The notes under the pieces: generated by a model
Database searches by the model: none
What the model was told of the DNA's origin: nothing
The model's input: only the letters and a program-made list of their open reading frames with translations
Assembly (NCBI RefSeq): GCF_016598575.1
Contig: NZ_CP066801.1
Coordinates: 1,484,501-1,548,500 of the forward strand
Reading direction: 5' to 3'
DNA from: Streptomyces sp. HSG2
GTDB taxonomy: Bacteria; Actinomycetota; Actinomycetes; Streptomycetales; Streptomycetaceae
DNA: 64,000 nt
Part shown: in pieces, positions 34,991-46,089 of the stretch
Numbering within the stretch: the first letter of the stretch is position 1
Layout of the letters: each line of letters opens with the position of its first letter
Translations under genes and position numbers: made by a program

Positions 34991-37900
34991 GTGTCGCCAC
35001 AGTCCCCCAGTAACGCATCGAGCATCTCGACCGACGCAGACCAAGCGGGCCGGAACCCCGCCGCGGCGTTCGGCCCGAACGAATGGCTCGTCGACGAGAT
35101 CTACCAGCAGTACCTCCAGGATCCGAACTCCGTAGACCGCGCCTGGTGGGACTTCTTCGCCGACTACCAGCCCGGGGCGGCCACGCAGACGTCGACGCCC
35201 GAGGCGGCCCCGGAGCGGACTGCACCGGCCGCGCCCGCCGAGCCGGCCACGCCCACGCCGGCCGCGGCGGCCCCGAGCACGCCTGCCGCGCCGAGCCCCC
35301 CCGCGGCACCTCCGGCCGCCAAGCCGCGAGCCGCAGCCCCGCCCCCCGCGCGGGAGCCGGCCGCGGCGTCCTCGGAGGGACCCGAGTTGGTCACCCTGCG
35401 CGGCCCCGCCGCGGCCGTGGCGCGGAACATGGACGCCTCGCTGGAGCTGCCGACGGCCACCTCGGTCCGCGCGGTGCCGGTGAAGTTGCTTTTCGACAAC
35501 CGCATCGTCATCAACAACCACCTCAAGCGCGCCCGCGGCGGGAAGATCTCCTTCACGCACCTCATCGGGTACGCGATGGTTCAGGCGATCAAGGCCATGC
35601 CCGCCATGAACTGGTCCTACCAGCTCAAGGACGGCAAGCCCACCCTGGTCAAGCCCGAGCACGTCAACTTCGGTCTCGCCATCGACCTGGTGAAGCCCAA
35701 CGGCGACCGGCAGTTGGTCGTCGCGGGGATCAAGAAGGCCGAGACGCTGAACTTCTTCGAGTTCTGGCAGGCCTACGAGGACATCGTCCGCCGCGCCCGT
35801 GACGGCAAGCTGACCATGGACGACTTCAGCGGAGTCACGGTCTCGCTGACCAACCCGGGCGGCCTGGGCACCGTCCACTCGGTGCCGCGTCTGATGCCGG
35901 GACAGTCGGTGATCATGGGCGTCGGTTCCATGGACTACCCGGCGGAGTTCCAGGGCACCTCCCAGGACACGCTGAACAAGCTGGGCATCTCCAAGGTCAT
36001 GACGCTGACGTCGACCTACGACCACCGGGTCATCCAGGGCGCCGCCTCCGGCGAGTTCCTGCGCGTCGTGGCCAACCTCCTGCTCGGGGAGAACGGCTTC
36101 TACGACGAGATCTTCGAAGCGCTGCGCATCCCCTACGAGCCGGTCCGCTGGCTCAAGGACATCGACGCCAGTCACGACGACGACGTCACCAAGGCCGCGC
36201 GCGTCTTCGAGCTGATCCACTCCTACCGGGTGCGCGGGCATGTCATGGCCGACACCGACCCGCTGGAGTACCAGCAGCGCAAGCACCCCGACCTGGACAT
36301 CACCGAGCACGGGCTCACCCTCTGGGACCTGGAGCGCGAGTTCGCCGTCGGAGGCTTCTCCGGCAAGTCGATGATGCGGCTCCGCGACATCCTCGGCGTC
36401 CTGCGCGACTCGTACTGCCGGACCACCGGCATCGAGTTCATGCACATCCAGGACCCCAAGCAGCGCAAGTGGATCCAGGACCGGGTGGAGCGCCCGCACA
36501 CCAAGCCCGAGCGCGAGGAGCAGCTGCGCATCCTGCGACGGCTGAACTCGGCGGAGGCCTTCGAGACCTTCCTCCAGACCAAGTACGTCGGCCAGAAGCG
36601 GTTCTCGCTGGAGGGCGGCGAGTCCGTCATCCCGCTGCTCGACGCGGTGCTGGACTCCGCGGCCGAGTCCCGCCTGGACGAGGTCGTCATCGGCATGGCC
36701 CACCGCGGCCGGCTGAACGTGCTGGCCAACATCGTCGGCAAGTCGTACGCGCAGATCTTCCGCGAGTTCGAGGGCAACCTCGACCCGAAGTCCATGCACG
36801 GCTCCGGCGATGTCAAGTACCACCTGGGCGCCGAGGGCACCTTCACCGGGCTGGACGGGGAGCAGATCGACGTCAGTCTGGTGGCGAACCCCTCCCATCT
36901 GGAGGCCGTCGACCCGGTCCTGGAGGGTGTCGCGCGCGCCAAGCAGGACATCATCGGCAAGGGCGGCACCGACTTCACGGTGCTCCCTGTCGCGATTCAC
37001 GGCGACGCGGCCTTCGCGGGCCAGGGCGTGGTCGCCGAGACGCTCAACATGTCGCAGCTGCGCGGCTACCGCACCGGCGGCACGGTCCACATCGTCATCA
37101 ACAACCAGGTCGGCTTCACCGCCGCGCCCGAGTCCTCGCGCTCCTCGATGTACGCGACGGACGTGGCGCGGATGATCGAGGCACCGATCTTCCACGTGAA
37201 CGGCGACGACCCCGAGGCGTGTGTCCGCGTCGCGCGGCTGGCCTTCGAATTCCGGCAGGCCTTCAACAAGGACGTGGTGATCGACCTCCTGTGCTACCGC
37301 CGGCGCGGGCACAACGAGACCGACAACCCGGCGTTCACGCAGCCGTTGATGTACGACCTGATCGACAAGAAGCGCTCGGTGCGCAAGCTCTACACCGAGT
37401 CCCTGATCGGCCGGGGCGACATCACGCTGGAGGAGGCCGAGCAGGCGCTCCAGGACTACCAGGGACAGCTGGAGAAGGTCTTCACCGAGGTCCGCGAGGC
37501 ATCCTCCCAGCCCGGGTCCGCCGAGCACCCGGAGCCGCAGGCGGAGTTCCCGGCGGCCGTGAACACGGCGGTGTCCGCCGAGGTGGTCAAGCGGATCGCC
37601 GAGTCCCAGGTGTCGCTCCCCGACCGCGTCACGGTGCATCCGCGACTGCTGCCGCAGCTCCAGCGCCGCGCCGCCATGATCGAGGACGGCACCATCGACT
37701 GGGGCATGGGCGAGACTCTCGCCGTCGGCTCCCTGCTGCTGGAGGGGGTGCCCGTCCGACTGTCCGGACAGGACTCCCAGCGAGGCACCTTCGGCCAGCG
37801 TCACGCGGTACTGATCAACCGCGAGACGGGCGAGGAGTTCACCCCGCTGCTGTACCTGTCCGAGGACCAGGCACGGTACAACGTCTACAACTCCCTGCTC

Positions 37901-38743
37901 TCCGAGTACGCGGTGATGGGCTTCGAGTACGGCTACTCGCTGGCCCGCCCGAACGCGCTGGTGATGTGGGAGGCGCAGTTCGGCGACTTCGTCAACGGCG
38001 CGCAGACCGTCGTGGACGAGTTCATCTCGTCCGCCGAGCAGAAGTGGGCACAGACGTCGGGCGTCGTCCTGCTTCTCCCCCACGGCTACGAGGGCCAGGG
38101 GCCGGACCACTCGTCGGCCCGTCCGGAGCGGTTCCTCCAGCTCTGCGCGCAGAACAGCATGACGGTCGCGATGCCGACGCTGCCGTCGAACTACTTCCAC
38201 CTCCTGCGGTGGCAGGTGCACAACCCGCACCACAAGCCGCTGGTCGTCTTCACCCCGAAGTCGATGCTGCGCCTGAAGGCGGCGGCGTCGAAGGCCGAGG
38301 AGTTCACGACGGGCCGGTTCCGGCCCGTCATCGGGGACGACTCGGTGGACCCGGCGGCGGTGAAGAAGGTCGTCTTCTGCGCCGGGAAGGTCTACTACGA
38401 CCTGGACGCCGAGCGCCGCAAGCGCGGCGCGACGGACACAGCGATCATCCGTATCGAGCGGCTCTACCCGCTTCCGGGCGCCGAGCTGCAGGCGGAGATC
38501 GCCAAGTACCCGAACGCCGAGAAGTACCTGTGGGCCCAGGAGGAGCCTGCAAACCAGGGCGCCTGGCCGTTCATCGCGCTCAACCTGATCGACCACTTGG
38601 ACCTGGCGGTCGGCGCCGACATCCCGCACGGCGAGCGTCTGCGGCGCATCTCGCGTCCGCACGGCTCGTCCCCGGCCGTCGGCTCCGCCAAGCGGCACCA
38701 GGCCGAACAGGAACAGCTGGTGCGCGAGGTGTTCGAGGCGTGA
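34991..38743 (+). CDS. kgd: Multifunctional 2-oxoglutarate metabolism enzyme Kgd (2-oxoglutarate dehydrogenase E1 with E2-like domain)
   Basis: A 1250-residue actinobacterial fusion. Start GTG 34991 gives the [10 protein letters not shown]-terminus; an in-frame GTG at 34964 is less likely. An N-terminal [16 protein letters not shown] helix and a Pro/Ala linker (about 55-135) precede an E2-like acyltransferase domain (about 140-390, with [13 protein letters not shown]), then the ThDP-dependent E1 module with [12 protein letters not shown] and [13 protein letters not shown]. No lipoyl domain is present, as known for this family. The enzyme decarboxylates 2-oxoglutarate in the TCA cycle and can also form 2-hydroxy-3-oxoadipate; it is normally held back by the phosphoprotein GarA/OdhI. 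Confidence 0.96.
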   Translation: MSPQSPSNASSISTDADQAGRNPAAAFGPNEWLVDEIYQQYLQDPNSVDRAWWDFFADYQPGAATQTSTPEAAPERTAPAAPAEPATPTPAAAAPSTPAAPSPPAAPPAAKPRAAAPPPAREPAAASSEGPELVTLRGPAAAVARNMDASLELPTATSVRAVPVKLLFDNRIVINNHLKRARGGKISFTHLIGYAMVQAIKAMPAMNWSYQLKDGKPTLVKPEHVNFGLAIDLVKPNGDRQLVVAGIKKAETLNFFEFWQAYEDIVRRARDGKLTMDDFSGVTVSLTNPGGLGTVHSVPRLMPGQSVIMGVGSMDYPAEFQGTSQDTLNKLGISKVMTLTSTYDHRVIQGAASGEFLRVVANLLLGENGFYDEIFEALRIPYEPVRWLKDIDASHDDDVTKAARVFELIHSYRVRGHVMADTDPLEYQQRKHPDLDITEHGLTLWDLEREFAVGGFSGKSMMRLRDILGVLRDSYCRTTGIEFMHIQDPKQRKWIQDRVERPHTKPEREEQLRILRRLNSAEAFETFLQTKYVGQKRFSLEGGESVIPLLDAVLDSAAESRLDEVVIGMAHRGRLNVLANIVGKSYAQIFREFEGNLDPKSMHGSGDVKYHLGAEGTFTGLDGEQIDVSLVANPSHLEAVDPVLEGVARAKQDIIGKGGTDFTVLPVAIHGDAAFAGQGVVAETLNMSQLRGYRTGGTVHIVINNQVGFTAAPESSRSSMYATDVARMIEAPIFHVNGDDPEACVRVARLAFEFRQAFNKDVVIDLLCYRRRGHNETDNPAFTQPLMYDLIDKKRSVRKLYTESLIGRGDITLEEAEQALQDYQGQLEKVFTEVREASSQPGSAEHPEPQAEFPAAVNTAVSAEVVKRIAESQVSLPDRVTVHPRLLPQLQRRAAMIEDGTIDWGMGETLAVGSLLLEGVPVRLSGQDSQRGTFGQRHAVLINRETGEEFTPLLYLSEDQARYNVYNSLLSEYAVMGFEYGYSLARPNALVMWEAQFGDFVNGAQTVVDEFISSAEQKWAQTSGVVLLLPHGYEGQGPDHSSARPERFLQLCAQNSMTVAMPTLPSNYFHLLRWQVHNPHHKPLVVFTPKSMLRLKAAASKAEEFTTGRFRPVIGDDSVDPAAVKKVVFCAGKVYYDLDAERRKRGATDTAIIRIERLYPLPGAELQAEIAKYPNAEKYLWAQEEPANQGAWPFIALNLIDHLDLAVGADIPHGERLRRISRPHGSSPAVGSAKRHQAEQEQLVREVFEA

Positions 38744-38795
38744 TCGACGGGTCCGGCTCGGCGCGATCGGCCGAGTCGGACCCGCCCCGCCCCGT

Positions 38796-38831
38796 GGGGC
38801 CTCTCCCGAGCCGGAGCCCGGGAGGGGCCCC
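38796..38831 (+). terminator. Terminator after kgd
   Basis: Inverted repeat ggggcctctcccg / cgggaggggcccc with one G-T pair and a 10-base loop, about 50 bases after the kgd stop codon. Confidence 0.75.
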
Positions 38832-38922
38832 CGCTCGTCTTCGCCGGGCGGGGAGGCGGCGGGCCCCACGACCCGGGATAGCCTGGACCTGTTCGACCAC
38901 CCGACTTCCGTGCGGAGCATCC

Positions 38923-39096
38923 GTGTACTTCACCGACCGCGGCATCGAGGAACTCGCCAAGCGACGTGGCGAGGAGGAGATCACCTTCGAGTGGCTCGCC
39001 GAGCAGTTGCGCGCGTTCGTCGACCTCAACCCCGATTTCGAGGTCCCGGTGGAACGCCTCGCCACCTGGCTGGCACGGCTGGACGACGAGGACTAG
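38923..39096 (+). CDS. Small conserved DUF6104 protein (57 aa)
   Basis: A 57-residue protein starting at GTG 38923: VYFTDRGIEELAKRRGEEE, then FEWLAEQLRAFVDLNP and a closing WLARLDDED. The acidic helical sequence matches the small DUF6104 family that in Streptomyces sits just downstream of kgd. Function is unknown. Confidence 0.8.
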   Translation: MYFTDRGIEELAKRRGEEEITFEWLAEQLRAFVDLNPDFEVPVERLATWLARLDDED

Positions 39097-39198
39097 GCGC
39101 GTTTCCGACACCGGGCCACTCCCGCGCGACGGGCGCGGCCCACCGGCCGGGGAGCGGGGTTCGACTCGTGTCGACTGGCGGCCTCGCGGCGCCGGCCT

Positions 39199-40164
39199 TC
39201 AGGAGGCGGTCAGCACGATCTTCCCGAAGTGATCGCCGGAGGCCAGTCGCTCGAAGCCCTCCCGGGCCCTTTCCAGGGGCAGCAGCTCGTCGACGACCGG
39301 CCGTACGCCCGTCGTCGCGCAGAACGCCAGCAGGTCCTCCAGCTCGTCCTTGGTGCCCATGGTGGAGCCGACCACCCGCAGCTCCAGGAAGAAGATCCTG
39401 GTCAGCTCCGCGTGCGAAGGGCGGTCGCCGCTGGTGGCGCCGGAGATCACCAGGGTGCCTCCGGGGCGCAGCGACTTCACCGAGTGGGACCAGGTCGCCG
39501 CCCCGACGGTCTCGATCACCGCGTCCACCCGTGTCGGCAGCCGCTCGCCGGGGGCCACGGCCTCCAATGCGCCCAGCTCCACGGCGCGACGGCGTTTGGC
39601 CTCGTCCCGGCTGGTGGCGAAGACGCGCAGTCCGGCGGCGCGGCCCAGCACGATGGCGGCCGTCGCCACGCCGCCGCCCGCCCCCTGCACCAGCACCGAG
39701 TCGCCGGGGCGCACCCCGGCCTGGGTGAAGAGCATCCGGTAGGCCGTCAGCCAAGCCGTGGGCAGGCAGGCGGCCTCGGCGAAGGAGAGTTCCCTGGGCT
39801 TGGGAAGGACGTTCCAGGTCGGGACGGCGACCCGCTCGGCGAAGGTGCCCTGGTAGCGCTCGGTGAGGATGGACCGGGGCTCCTCGGGGCCAACCCCGTG
39901 GCCACTCTGGCCGATCACCGAATGCAGCACGACCTCGTTGCCGTCCGCGTCGACACCCGCGGCGTCACAGCCCAGGATCATCGGCAGGCGGTCGGGCGTC
40001 AGGCCGACGCCGCGCAGGGACCACAGGTCGTGGTGGTTGAGGGAGGCGGCCCGTACGTCGACGACGCTCCAACCGGGGCGAGCCCGGGGAGCGGGACGCT
40101 CTCCCGACTCCAGCCCGGAGAGCGGTCGGTCGCGGTCGATTCTGGCGGCGTAGACGGCGAACAT
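39199..40164 (-). CDS. Zinc-binding-dehydrogenase-family MDR oxidoreductase
   Basis: A 321-residue MDR protein starting at ATG 40164. GroES-like N-terminal part with RAASLNHHDLWSLRGVG, then Rossmann loop VQGAGGGVATAAIVLGRA, and a C-terminal DELLPLERAREGFERL. The structural-zinc cysteine cluster is absent and the HHDLW motif replaces usual catalytic zinc ligands, so activity as a true alcohol dehydrogenase is uncertain. Unrelated to the nearby oxidoreductase at 9.9 kb beyond family membership. Confidence 0.87.
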   Translation of the reverse strand: MFAVYAARIDRDRPLSGLESGERPAPRARPGWSVVDVRAASLNHHDLWSLRGVGLTPDRLPMILGCDAAGVDADGNEVVLHSVIGQSGHGVGPEEPRSILTERYQGTFAERVAVPTWNVLPKPRELSFAEAACLPTAWLTAYRMLFTQAGVRPGDSVLVQGAGGGVATAAIVLGRAAGLRVFATSRDEAKRRRAVELGALEAVAPGERLPTRVDAVIETVGAATWSHSVKSLRPGGTLVISGATSGDRPSHAELTRIFFLELRVVGSTMGTKDELEDLLAFCATTGVRPVVDELLPLERAREGFERLASGDHFGKIVLTAS

Positions 40165-40294
40165 GACCTTGACGATAGGGTCAGCGCGCGCCCACCGAAA
40201 CCGCCTAACCCTGTGACACACGCCCTCTTTCGCGCGAGCGAGGGGTGATCCCGGGAGGGACCACCCCCGACGCCTCACCGCGGGGCGGGGCGGC

Positions 40295-41524
40295 TCACCG
40301 ACGCGCGACGCCCTCGGCCCGCGCCGCCGCCGCGACCGCGTCGGTGACGGCGGGCGCCACCCGCTGGTCGAACGGCGACGGGATCACGTAGTCCGCCGCC
40401 AGGTCGTCGCCCACGACGGAGGCGAGCGCCTCGGCCGCCGCGAGCTTCATGCCCTCGGTGATCCTCGAGGCCCGCACCCGCAGTGCTCCGGCGAAGATTC
40501 CCGGAAAGGCCAGCACGTTGTTGATCTGGTTGGGGAAGTCCGATCGCCCCGTGGCGACGACGGCCGCGTACTTGTGCGCGATCTCCGGGCGCACCTCGGG
40601 GTTCGGGTTGGCCATCGCGAAGACGAAGGCGCCCTCGGCCATGGAGGCGACGGCCTCCTCCCCCACGGTGCCGCCGGAGACGCCGATGAACACGTCGGCG
40701 CCTTCGAGGGCGGACTCCAGGGAGCCGGAGATCCCCCCCTTGTTGGTGAACTCCGCCAGTTCCCGCTTGACCGGGGTCAGGTCGCTCCGCTCCCGGGAGA
40801 CGACACCCTTGCGGTCCGCGACCGCGACGTCGCCGATCCCGGCCCCGACCAGGGTCCTGGCGATGGCGACTCCCGCGGCGCCCGCGCCGGAGATGACCGC
40901 CCGCAGCTCGCCCAGGGACCGGCCGCTCAGCCGGGCGGCGTTGCGCAGCGCCGCGAGGGTGACCACCGCGGTCCCGTGCTGGTCGTCGTGGAAGACCGGG
41001 ATGTCAAGGCGCTCCTCCAGACGTCGCTCGATCTCGAAGCATCGGGGCGCGGAGATGTCCTCCAGGTTCACCCCGCCGAAGGAGGGAGCCAGGCGCGCCA
41101 CCGTCTCCACGACCTCGTCCACGTCCGTGCAGTCCAGGGCGATCGGCACGGCGTCCACGCCGCCGAACTGCTTGAAGAGGATGGCCTTGCCCTCCATCAC
41201 CGGGAGGGAGGCTTCCGGGCCGATGTCGCCGAGGCCGAGGACGGCCGTGCCGTCGGTGACGACGGCGACCACCGACGACTTCCAGGTGTAGTCGTGCACG
41301 AGTTCGGGCCGCTCGGCGATGGCGCTGCACACCCGCGCCACGCCGGGTGTGTACGCCAGGGACAAATCGTCCTTGTCCCGGACCGGCACGGTGGCCCGCA
41401 CGGCCATCTTGCCGCCGCGGTGCAGCGCGAAGGCGGGCTCGACGGAATCGAGGGGCTCGGCCCCCGTCTCCCACGTCGTACCGGCGTCGCCGTCGCTGCG
41501 AGGGTTGACGATCTCCGCTGCCAC
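40295..41524 (-). CDS. Malic enzyme (NAD(P)-dependent oxaloacetate-decarboxylating malate dehydrogenase)
   Basis: A 409-residue enzyme starting at GTG 41524. Signatures include [17 protein letters not shown], the divalent-metal site in [19 protein letters not shown], and the nucleotide loop [14 protein letters not shown]. It converts malate to pyruvate and CO2, linking the TCA cycle and pyruvate pool. Size and motifs match the short bacterial malic enzymes without a phosphotransacetylase tail. Cofactor preference cannot be read safely. Confidence 0.94.
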   Translation of the reverse strand: MAAEIVNPRSDGDAGTTWETGAEPLDSVEPAFALHRGGKMAVRATVPVRDKDDLSLAYTPGVARVCSAIAERPELVHDYTWKSSVVAVVTDGTAVLGLGDIGPEASLPVMEGKAILFKQFGGVDAVPIALDCTDVDEVVETVARLAPSFGGVNLEDISAPRCFEIERRLEERLDIPVFHDDQHGTAVVTLAALRNAARLSGRSLGELRAVISGAGAAGVAIARTLVGAGIGDVAVADRKGVVSRERSDLTPVKRELAEFTNKGGISGSLESALEGADVFIGVSGGTVGEEAVASMAEGAFVFAMANPNPEVRPEIAHKYAAVVATGRSDFPNQINNVLAFPGIFAGALRVRASRITEGMKLAAAEALASVVGDDLAADYVIPSPFDQRVAPAVTDAVAAAARAEGVARR

Positions 41525-42184
41525 TGTGTTGTACCCCTTACGTATTCATGGATTGAGGGTTTGTCCACTCCTGGGTGAGGGGTGGGACGGGACCGCGCGG
41601 GCATGGTCACCGATACGTGGGAGCCCCGCGCTTCGGGCGCGCCGCACACGCGCCCCGCGCCCCGGATGAGGGGTGTGAAGAACCTTCTTACCGGACGTCC
41701 TCCCTTGGCGACGAGTCCATTCAGTACAAGCTCACATCCCGGACCAGGAACGCCGCACGTCGGTGACATGACTCATAGTCCAACTTCCCGGGAAGCGGCC
41801 GACACCTTCTTGACAGTCTTTTGAGCTTCGCGCCAGAGCGGCGCCGACGGTCGGAGATGCCCGCCACACGCCGAGTACACCGAAGATTTTTCGGCCGGAA
41901 GGGTGGATTCCCGGAAGCCCCCGGGCGGGATGTACCGAGCTGGTCCGCTTCGCACGGTCGCCCGTTATCCGATTTTGACATCACGAGCCCCCTGAGGGGG
42001 GTCGTCCGAATGGCAAGATGCCCTAATCGCACGGGGTCGCGACGCCCGAAGACGCGTGTCCGACCGCCGATCCCGTGTGTCCCGTCGAAGGTCGCCGCGC
42101 GCGCCCGTCGGCAGGTCCAGACGCCCGTCGACCCCGACGGGTGTCCGTCCCATCGGCTCCACGCAACCGCCGGAGGAACCCACC
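41525..42184. promoter_or_regulatory. 660-bp intergenic region between malic enzyme and amino-acid ABC operon
   Basis: No convincing gene. It contains a perfect 12-bp palindrome cttcccgggaag at 41784-41795, a TTGACA at 41810-41815, a second TTGACA at 41975-41980, and a ccccctgaggggg hairpin at 41988-42000. The second TTGACA lies about 205 bases before the transporter start and may be part of its promoter, but no matching -10 box at normal spacing is visible. Confidence 0.4.
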
Positions 42185-43141
42185 ATGACCGCAAGCTCCC
42201 CCCGTCGCTCGATCGCGCGTACCCGGACCGCCGCGGTCGGCGCGATCGCGGTCGCAGGCGCCCTGCTGCTGACCGGGTGCGGTGACCAGACCGAGAGCGG
42301 TGGCGCGGACGGCGGCGACAAGTCCGGCGCGGCGGCGCCGCTCGCCGACCTGTTGCCGGCGTCGATCCGCGACAAGGGGGTCGTCCGGGTGGGCTCCGAC
42401 ATCGCGTACGCGCCGGTCGAGTTCAAGGACGATTCCGGAGAGGTCGTGGGGATCGACCCCGACCTCGCGGCGGCCATGGGCGAGCAGCTCGGCGTGACCT
42501 TCGAGTTCCAGAACGGCACCTTCGACACGCTGATCACCGGGCTGCGCTCCAAGCGCTACGACGTCGCCATGTCCGCGATGACCGACACCAAGGACCGGCA
42601 GGAGGGTGTGGACCCCGCCACCGGCAAGAAGGTCGGCGAGGGCGTCGACTTCGTCGACTACTTCACCGCCGGTGTCTCGATCTATACCGACAAGGGTGAC
42701 GACCAGGGCATCGAGACCTGGTCCGACCTGTGCGGAAAGAAGATCGTGGTGCAGCGCGGCACCGTGTCGGAGGACCTGGCCAAGGCCGAGGCCGAGAAGT
42801 GCCCGGCGGGCGAGCCGCTGTCCATCGAGGCTTTCGACAACGACCAGCAGGCCCGGATCCGGCTGCGCGCGGGCGGCGCCGACGCCGGATCCTCCGACTT
42901 CCCGGTCGCCGCCTACGCGGTGCAGACCTCCGGTGGCGGCGAACACTTCCAGCTCGTCGGCGAGCAGGTGGAGGCGGCCCCGTACGGCATCGCCGTCTCC
43001 AAGGAGAACACCGAGCTGCGGGACGCCCTGAAGGCCGCGTTGGACGCCATCATCGCCAACGGCGAGTACCAGAAGGTCCTCGACAAGTGGGGCGTGTCCG
43101 AGGGCGCGGTCACCGAGGCCACCGTCAACGGCGGCGCGTGA
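42185..43141 (+). CDS. Polar amino-acid ABC transporter substrate-binding lipoprotein
   Basis: A 318-residue lipoprotein: signal segment with lipobox LLTGC (Cys32), a Gly/Ala linker, and a periplasmic-binding-type-3 fold with VVRVGSDIAYAPVEFKDD and GIDPDLAAAMGEQLGV. ATG 42185 follows GGAGGAA. It is the first gene of a three-gene operon with permease and ATPase, the arrangement of glutamate/arginine-type uptake systems. Exact ligand unknown. Confidence 0.92.
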   Translation: MTASSPRRSIARTRTAAVGAIAVAGALLLTGCGDQTESGGADGGDKSGAAAPLADLLPASIRDKGVVRVGSDIAYAPVEFKDDSGEVVGIDPDLAAAMGEQLGVTFEFQNGTFDTLITGLRSKRYDVAMSAMTDTKDRQEGVDPATGKKVGEGVDFVDYFTAGVSIYTDKGDDQGIETWSDLCGKKIVVQRGTVSEDLAKAEAEKCPAGEPLSIEAFDNDQQARIRLRAGGADAGSSDFPVAAYAVQTSGGGEHFQLVGEQVEAAPYGIAVSKENTELRDALKAALDAIIANGEYQKVLDKWGVSEGAVTEATVNGGA

Positions 43142-43172
43142 ACACCCCGCGGGCAAGGAAGGGCTACACCCC

Positions 43173-44123
43173 GTGACTGACGTCGACACGTCGGGCTCCG
43201 GTCCGGCCGACACACCGCCCGCCGGACCGGAGGCGATCAAGGCCGTCCCGGTCCGGCACTACGGGCGGTACGTGACCGCAGCGGTGGCCATCGCGCTGCT
43301 GGCCGCGGTGGTCTACGCGTTCTCCCAGGGCCGGATCAACTGGGGCGCGATCCCCGACTACTTCTTCGACGACCGGGTGCTGGCCGGCGTGGGCAGAACC
43401 TTGCTGATCACCGTGCTGGCGATGGCGATCGGCGTCTTCGGCGGCGTCCTGCTCGCGGTGATGCGCCTCTCCAAGAACCCGGTGACCTCCTCCATCGCCT
43501 GGTTCTACATCTGGTTCTTCCGCGGCACGCCCGTCCTGGTGCAGCTCGTGGTGTGGTTCAACCTCGGCCTGGTCTTCCAGTACATCGACCTCGGGCCGGT
43601 CTACCGCGACGAGTGGTCCCAGTTCATGACCCCGTTCCTGACCGCGCTCCTCGGCCTGGGTCTGAACGAGGCGGCGTACATGGCGGAGATCTGCCGCGCG
43701 GGACTGCTCGCGGTCGACGAGGGGCAGACCGAGGCGTCGCACGCGCTCGGCATCAGCCACGCCAAGACCCTGCGCCGGGTCGTGATCCCGCAGGCGATGC
43801 GGGTCATCGTGCCGCCCACGGGCAACGAGGTCATCAACATGCTGAAGACGACCTCCCTGGTCTCGGTCGTGCAGTATTCCGAACTCTTCCGCGTCGCGCA
43901 GGACATCGGCCAAACGTCCGGCGCCCCGGCCGAGATGCTGTTCCTGGCGGCGGCCTGGTACCTGCTGTTGACCTCGGTCTTCAGCGTCGGCCAGTACTAC
44001 CTGGAGCGCCACTACGCCCGCGGCTCCAGCCGCAGCCTGCCGCCCACCCCGCTGCAGAAGATCCGGGCGAACCTGTTCTCGTTGTCCAACCGCACCGGCA
44101 CGACGGGAGGTGGCACGGCATGA
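43173..44123 (+). CDS. Polar amino-acid ABC transporter permease
   Basis: A 316-residue membrane protein starting at GTG 43173. It shows the HisM-type permease signature: [26 protein letters not shown] and the EAA loop [21 protein letters not shown]. It has about five or six membrane helices. A long polar N-terminus precedes the first helix. The stop overlaps the ATPase start by 4 bases (ATGA). Confidence 0.93.
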   Translation: MTDVDTSGSGPADTPPAGPEAIKAVPVRHYGRYVTAAVAIALLAAVVYAFSQGRINWGAIPDYFFDDRVLAGVGRTLLITVLAMAIGVFGGVLLAVMRLSKNPVTSSIAWFYIWFFRGTPVLVQLVVWFNLGLVFQYIDLGPVYRDEWSQFMTPFLTALLGLGLNEAAYMAEICRAGLLAVDEGQTEASHALGISHAKTLRRVVIPQAMRVIVPPTGNEVINMLKTTSLVSVVQYSELFRVAQDIGQTSGAPAEMLFLAAAWYLLLTSVFSVGQYYLERHYARGSSRSLPPTPLQKIRANLFSLSNRTGTTGGGTA

Positions 44124-44881
44124 CGGCCATGGTCAGGGCGGAGGGCGTCCACAAGTCCTTCGGGCATGTCGAGGTTCTCAAGGGGATCGACCTGGAGGTC
44201 GCGCGAGGCGAGGTGTTCTGCCTCATCGGCCCGTCGGGCTCCGGCAAGTCGACGTTCCTCCGGTGCATCAACCACCTGGAGAAGATCAATTCCGGCCGGC
44301 TCCACGTCGACGGAGAGCTGGTGGGCTACCGCCAGAAGGGCGAAAAGCTCTACGAGCTCAGGGACAGCGAAGTCGCCCGCAAGCGCCGGGACATCGGCAT
44401 GGTGTTCCAGCGGTTCAACCTCTTCCCGCACATGACGGCCGTCGAGAACGTCATGGAGGCACCGGTACAGGTCCGGGGCGTCGGCCGGACGGAGGCTAGG
44501 GAGCGCGCCATGGGGCTCCTGGAGCGGGTGGGGCTGGGCGACAAGTCCGGGAACTACCCCTCCCAGCTCTCCGGCGGTCAGCAGCAGCGCGTCGCCATCG
44601 CCCGGGCCCTCGCCATGGACCCGAAGCTGATGCTCTTCGACGAGCCCACCTCGGCCCTCGACCCCGAGCTGGTCGGCGACGTCCTGGACGTCATGCGCGA
44701 CCTGGCCGAGTCAGGGATGACGATGGTGGTGGTCACCCACGAGATGGGGTTCGCCCGCGAGGTCGGCGACAGCCTGGTCTTCATGGACGGGGGCGTGGTG
44801 GTGGAGTCCGGCAACCCCCGGGACGTGTTGACCGACCCGCGGCACGATCGGACGAAGGCGTTCCTCTCCAAGGTTCTCTGA
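44120..44881 (+). CDS. Polar amino-acid ABC transporter ATP-binding protein
   Basis: A 253-residue ABC ATPase with Walker [10 protein letters not shown] at 37-45, signature [19 protein letters not shown], Walker [15 protein letters not shown] and the H-loop [12 protein letters not shown]. It belongs to the GlnQ/HisP class, which energises uptake of polar amino acids. Translation is coupled to the permease gene by the ATGA overlap; a strong terminator follows. Confidence 0.95.
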   Translation: MTAMVRAEGVHKSFGHVEVLKGIDLEVARGEVFCLIGPSGSGKSTFLRCINHLEKINSGRLHVDGELVGYRQKGEKLYELRDSEVARKRRDIGMVFQRFNLFPHMTAVENVMEAPVQVRGVGRTEARERAMGLLERVGLGDKSGNYPSQLSGGQQQRVAIARALAMDPKLMLFDEPTSALDPELVGDVLDVMRDLAESGMTMVVVTHEMGFAREVGDSLVFMDGGVVVESGNPRDVLTDPRHDRTKAFLSKVL

Positions 44882-44887
44882 GCCTCT

Positions 44888-44942
44888 CGGGGTGTGGGTG
44901 GGGGGCGTGGGCCAGTCGTCCCACGCCCCCACCCACACCCCG
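44888..44942 (+). terminator. Terminator of the amino-acid ABC operon
   Basis: A 23-24 bp near-perfect inverted repeat (arm begins cggggtgtgggtgggg) with an 8-base loop ccagtcgt, starting 7 bases after the ATPase stop codon. One unpaired G interrupts the stem. Confidence 0.88.
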
Positions 44943-45124
44943 ACCCGAGCCACGCGGTGCGTCCCGGGACGCACGGGCCGCGTCGGCGATCCGGGGCGTC
45001 GGGGGCCTCGCCCTCCGCCCCGGGCCCTCGGGCGTCATACCTCGACGCGGGTCACAGCCGTTACGGTGGACCCTCCGTCCGTGCCGCCCGAGCGCGATCC
45101 CGCGCCACTCCACGAGGACACCGA

Positions 45125-45754
45125 GTGCAACTGGACCACTACGCGGACTACGCCGTGCGTCTCGTCAACACCGAGGAGCCGGAGCGGGGCAGGGACACCC
45201 TGACGAGCGTCGCCGCCGTCCGCGATCTCTTCCCAGGGAGCCGCACCGCGGCCCGACGCGCCACCGAGGCCGACGTCACCCGCTTCCGCTCGGTCCGCGG
45301 CAGGCTGCGGAAGGTGTTCGAGGCCGCCGAGCGCGGTGAGGAGGCCCTCGCCGTGGACCTCCTGAACGCCCTGCTCATGGAGTACCCGGTGAGCCCCCAG
45401 GTCTCCGGGCACGATCCACGCGAGGAGGACGGCCGACCGCGGTGGCACATGCACCTCGCCGACCACCCGTCCAACGCCACCGCCGGGTACGCGGCCGTCG
45501 CCGCCATGGGGCTGGCCTTCCACCTCACCCGACACGGCGTCGAGCGGCTCGGTGTGTGCGAGGCGTCCCCCTGCCGGAACGCCTACCTCGACACCTCCAC
45601 CAACCGCTCCCGGCGCTACTGCTCCGACCGGTGCGCCACCCGGGCCAACGTGGCCGCTTACCGGGCCCGCAAACGCGAGGCCGCCGGTCGCGTCGGAGAC
45701 AGGGGCCGCACTGCCGACAGCGCCCACCCCAACCAGGCCGACGGCGAGCGCTGA
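45125..45754 (+). CDS. CGNR zinc-finger / ABATE-domain protein
   Basis: A 209-residue protein starting at GTG 45125. The N-terminal part (HYADYAVRLVNTEEP...) is the ABATE-type stress domain, and the C-terminus holds the CGNR zinc finger: CEASPCRNAYLDTST, then YCSDRCATRANVAAYR. Such proteins are putative transcription regulators. The 3' end overlaps the convergent sodX gene by 97 bases, so the two transcripts are antisense over that part. Confidence 0.85.
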   Translation: MQLDHYADYAVRLVNTEEPERGRDTLTSVAAVRDLFPGSRTAARRATEADVTRFRSVRGRLRKVFEAAERGEEALAVDLLNALLMEYPVSPQVSGHDPREEDGRPRWHMHLADHPSNATAGYAAVAAMGLAFHLTRHGVERLGVCEASPCRNAYLDTSTNRSRRYCSDRCATRANVAAYRARKREAAGRVGDRGRTADSAHPNQADGER

Positions 45755-46089
45755 TCCGTCCTGGGCCGGAACCTCAACCGCGCTCTGCCCAGGACCAGCT
45801 CGCGCGGCACGACCCCGTAGTCGGTGCTGTCGCCCCCGGCGTAGGGGTTGTCCGCAAGCACCCACCACCCCGCGCCCCGGCGTTCGACGGCCCGCTTCAC
45901 GACCAGCAGGTCCTGCTGGAAGGGGTGACGCAGGACCACGATGTCGCCCGGCCGCACCCTGGCTCCCCAGTGCACCAGAAGCAGATCCCCGTGGCGCAGG
46001 GTGGGAACCATCGACGGCCCGGTCACCTCGGCGGGTCCGAGGGGAAGCGGCCCGCCGGCCGCCCCGGGCCCCCGCGACGGCTCCGGCAT
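45658..46089 (-). CDS. sodX: Nickel superoxide dismutase maturation protease SodX
   Basis: A 143-residue signal-peptidase-I-like (S26) protein. ATG 46089 is chosen over the upstream in-frame codon because GGAGG lies 9 bases before it. The catalytic Ser26 in VTGPSMVPTL and Lys65 in LLVVKRAV are in place. SodX removes the short propeptide of SodN so that the new N-terminal histidine can bind nickel. It is divergent from sodN, its target. Confidence 0.9.
   Translation of the reverse strand: MPEPSRGPGAAGGPLPLGPAEVTGPSMVPTLRHGDLLLVHWGARVRPGDIVVLRHPFQQDLLVVKRAVERRGAGWWVLADNPYAGGDSTDYGVVPRELVLGRARLRFRPRTDQRSPSAWLGWALSAVRPLSPTRPAASRLRAR

Noticed and set aside
34874..38920. A long antisense frame opposite kgd (about 1,350 codons).
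   Set aside because: Composition is low-complexity Leu/Arg/Gly/Val typical of GC-rich antisense shadows; kgd is a clear gene on the plus strand.
41582..41824. Short plus-strand frames in the gap before the ABC transporter operon.
   Set aside because: No ribosome binding site and no codon pattern of real genes; better seen as a regulatory region.
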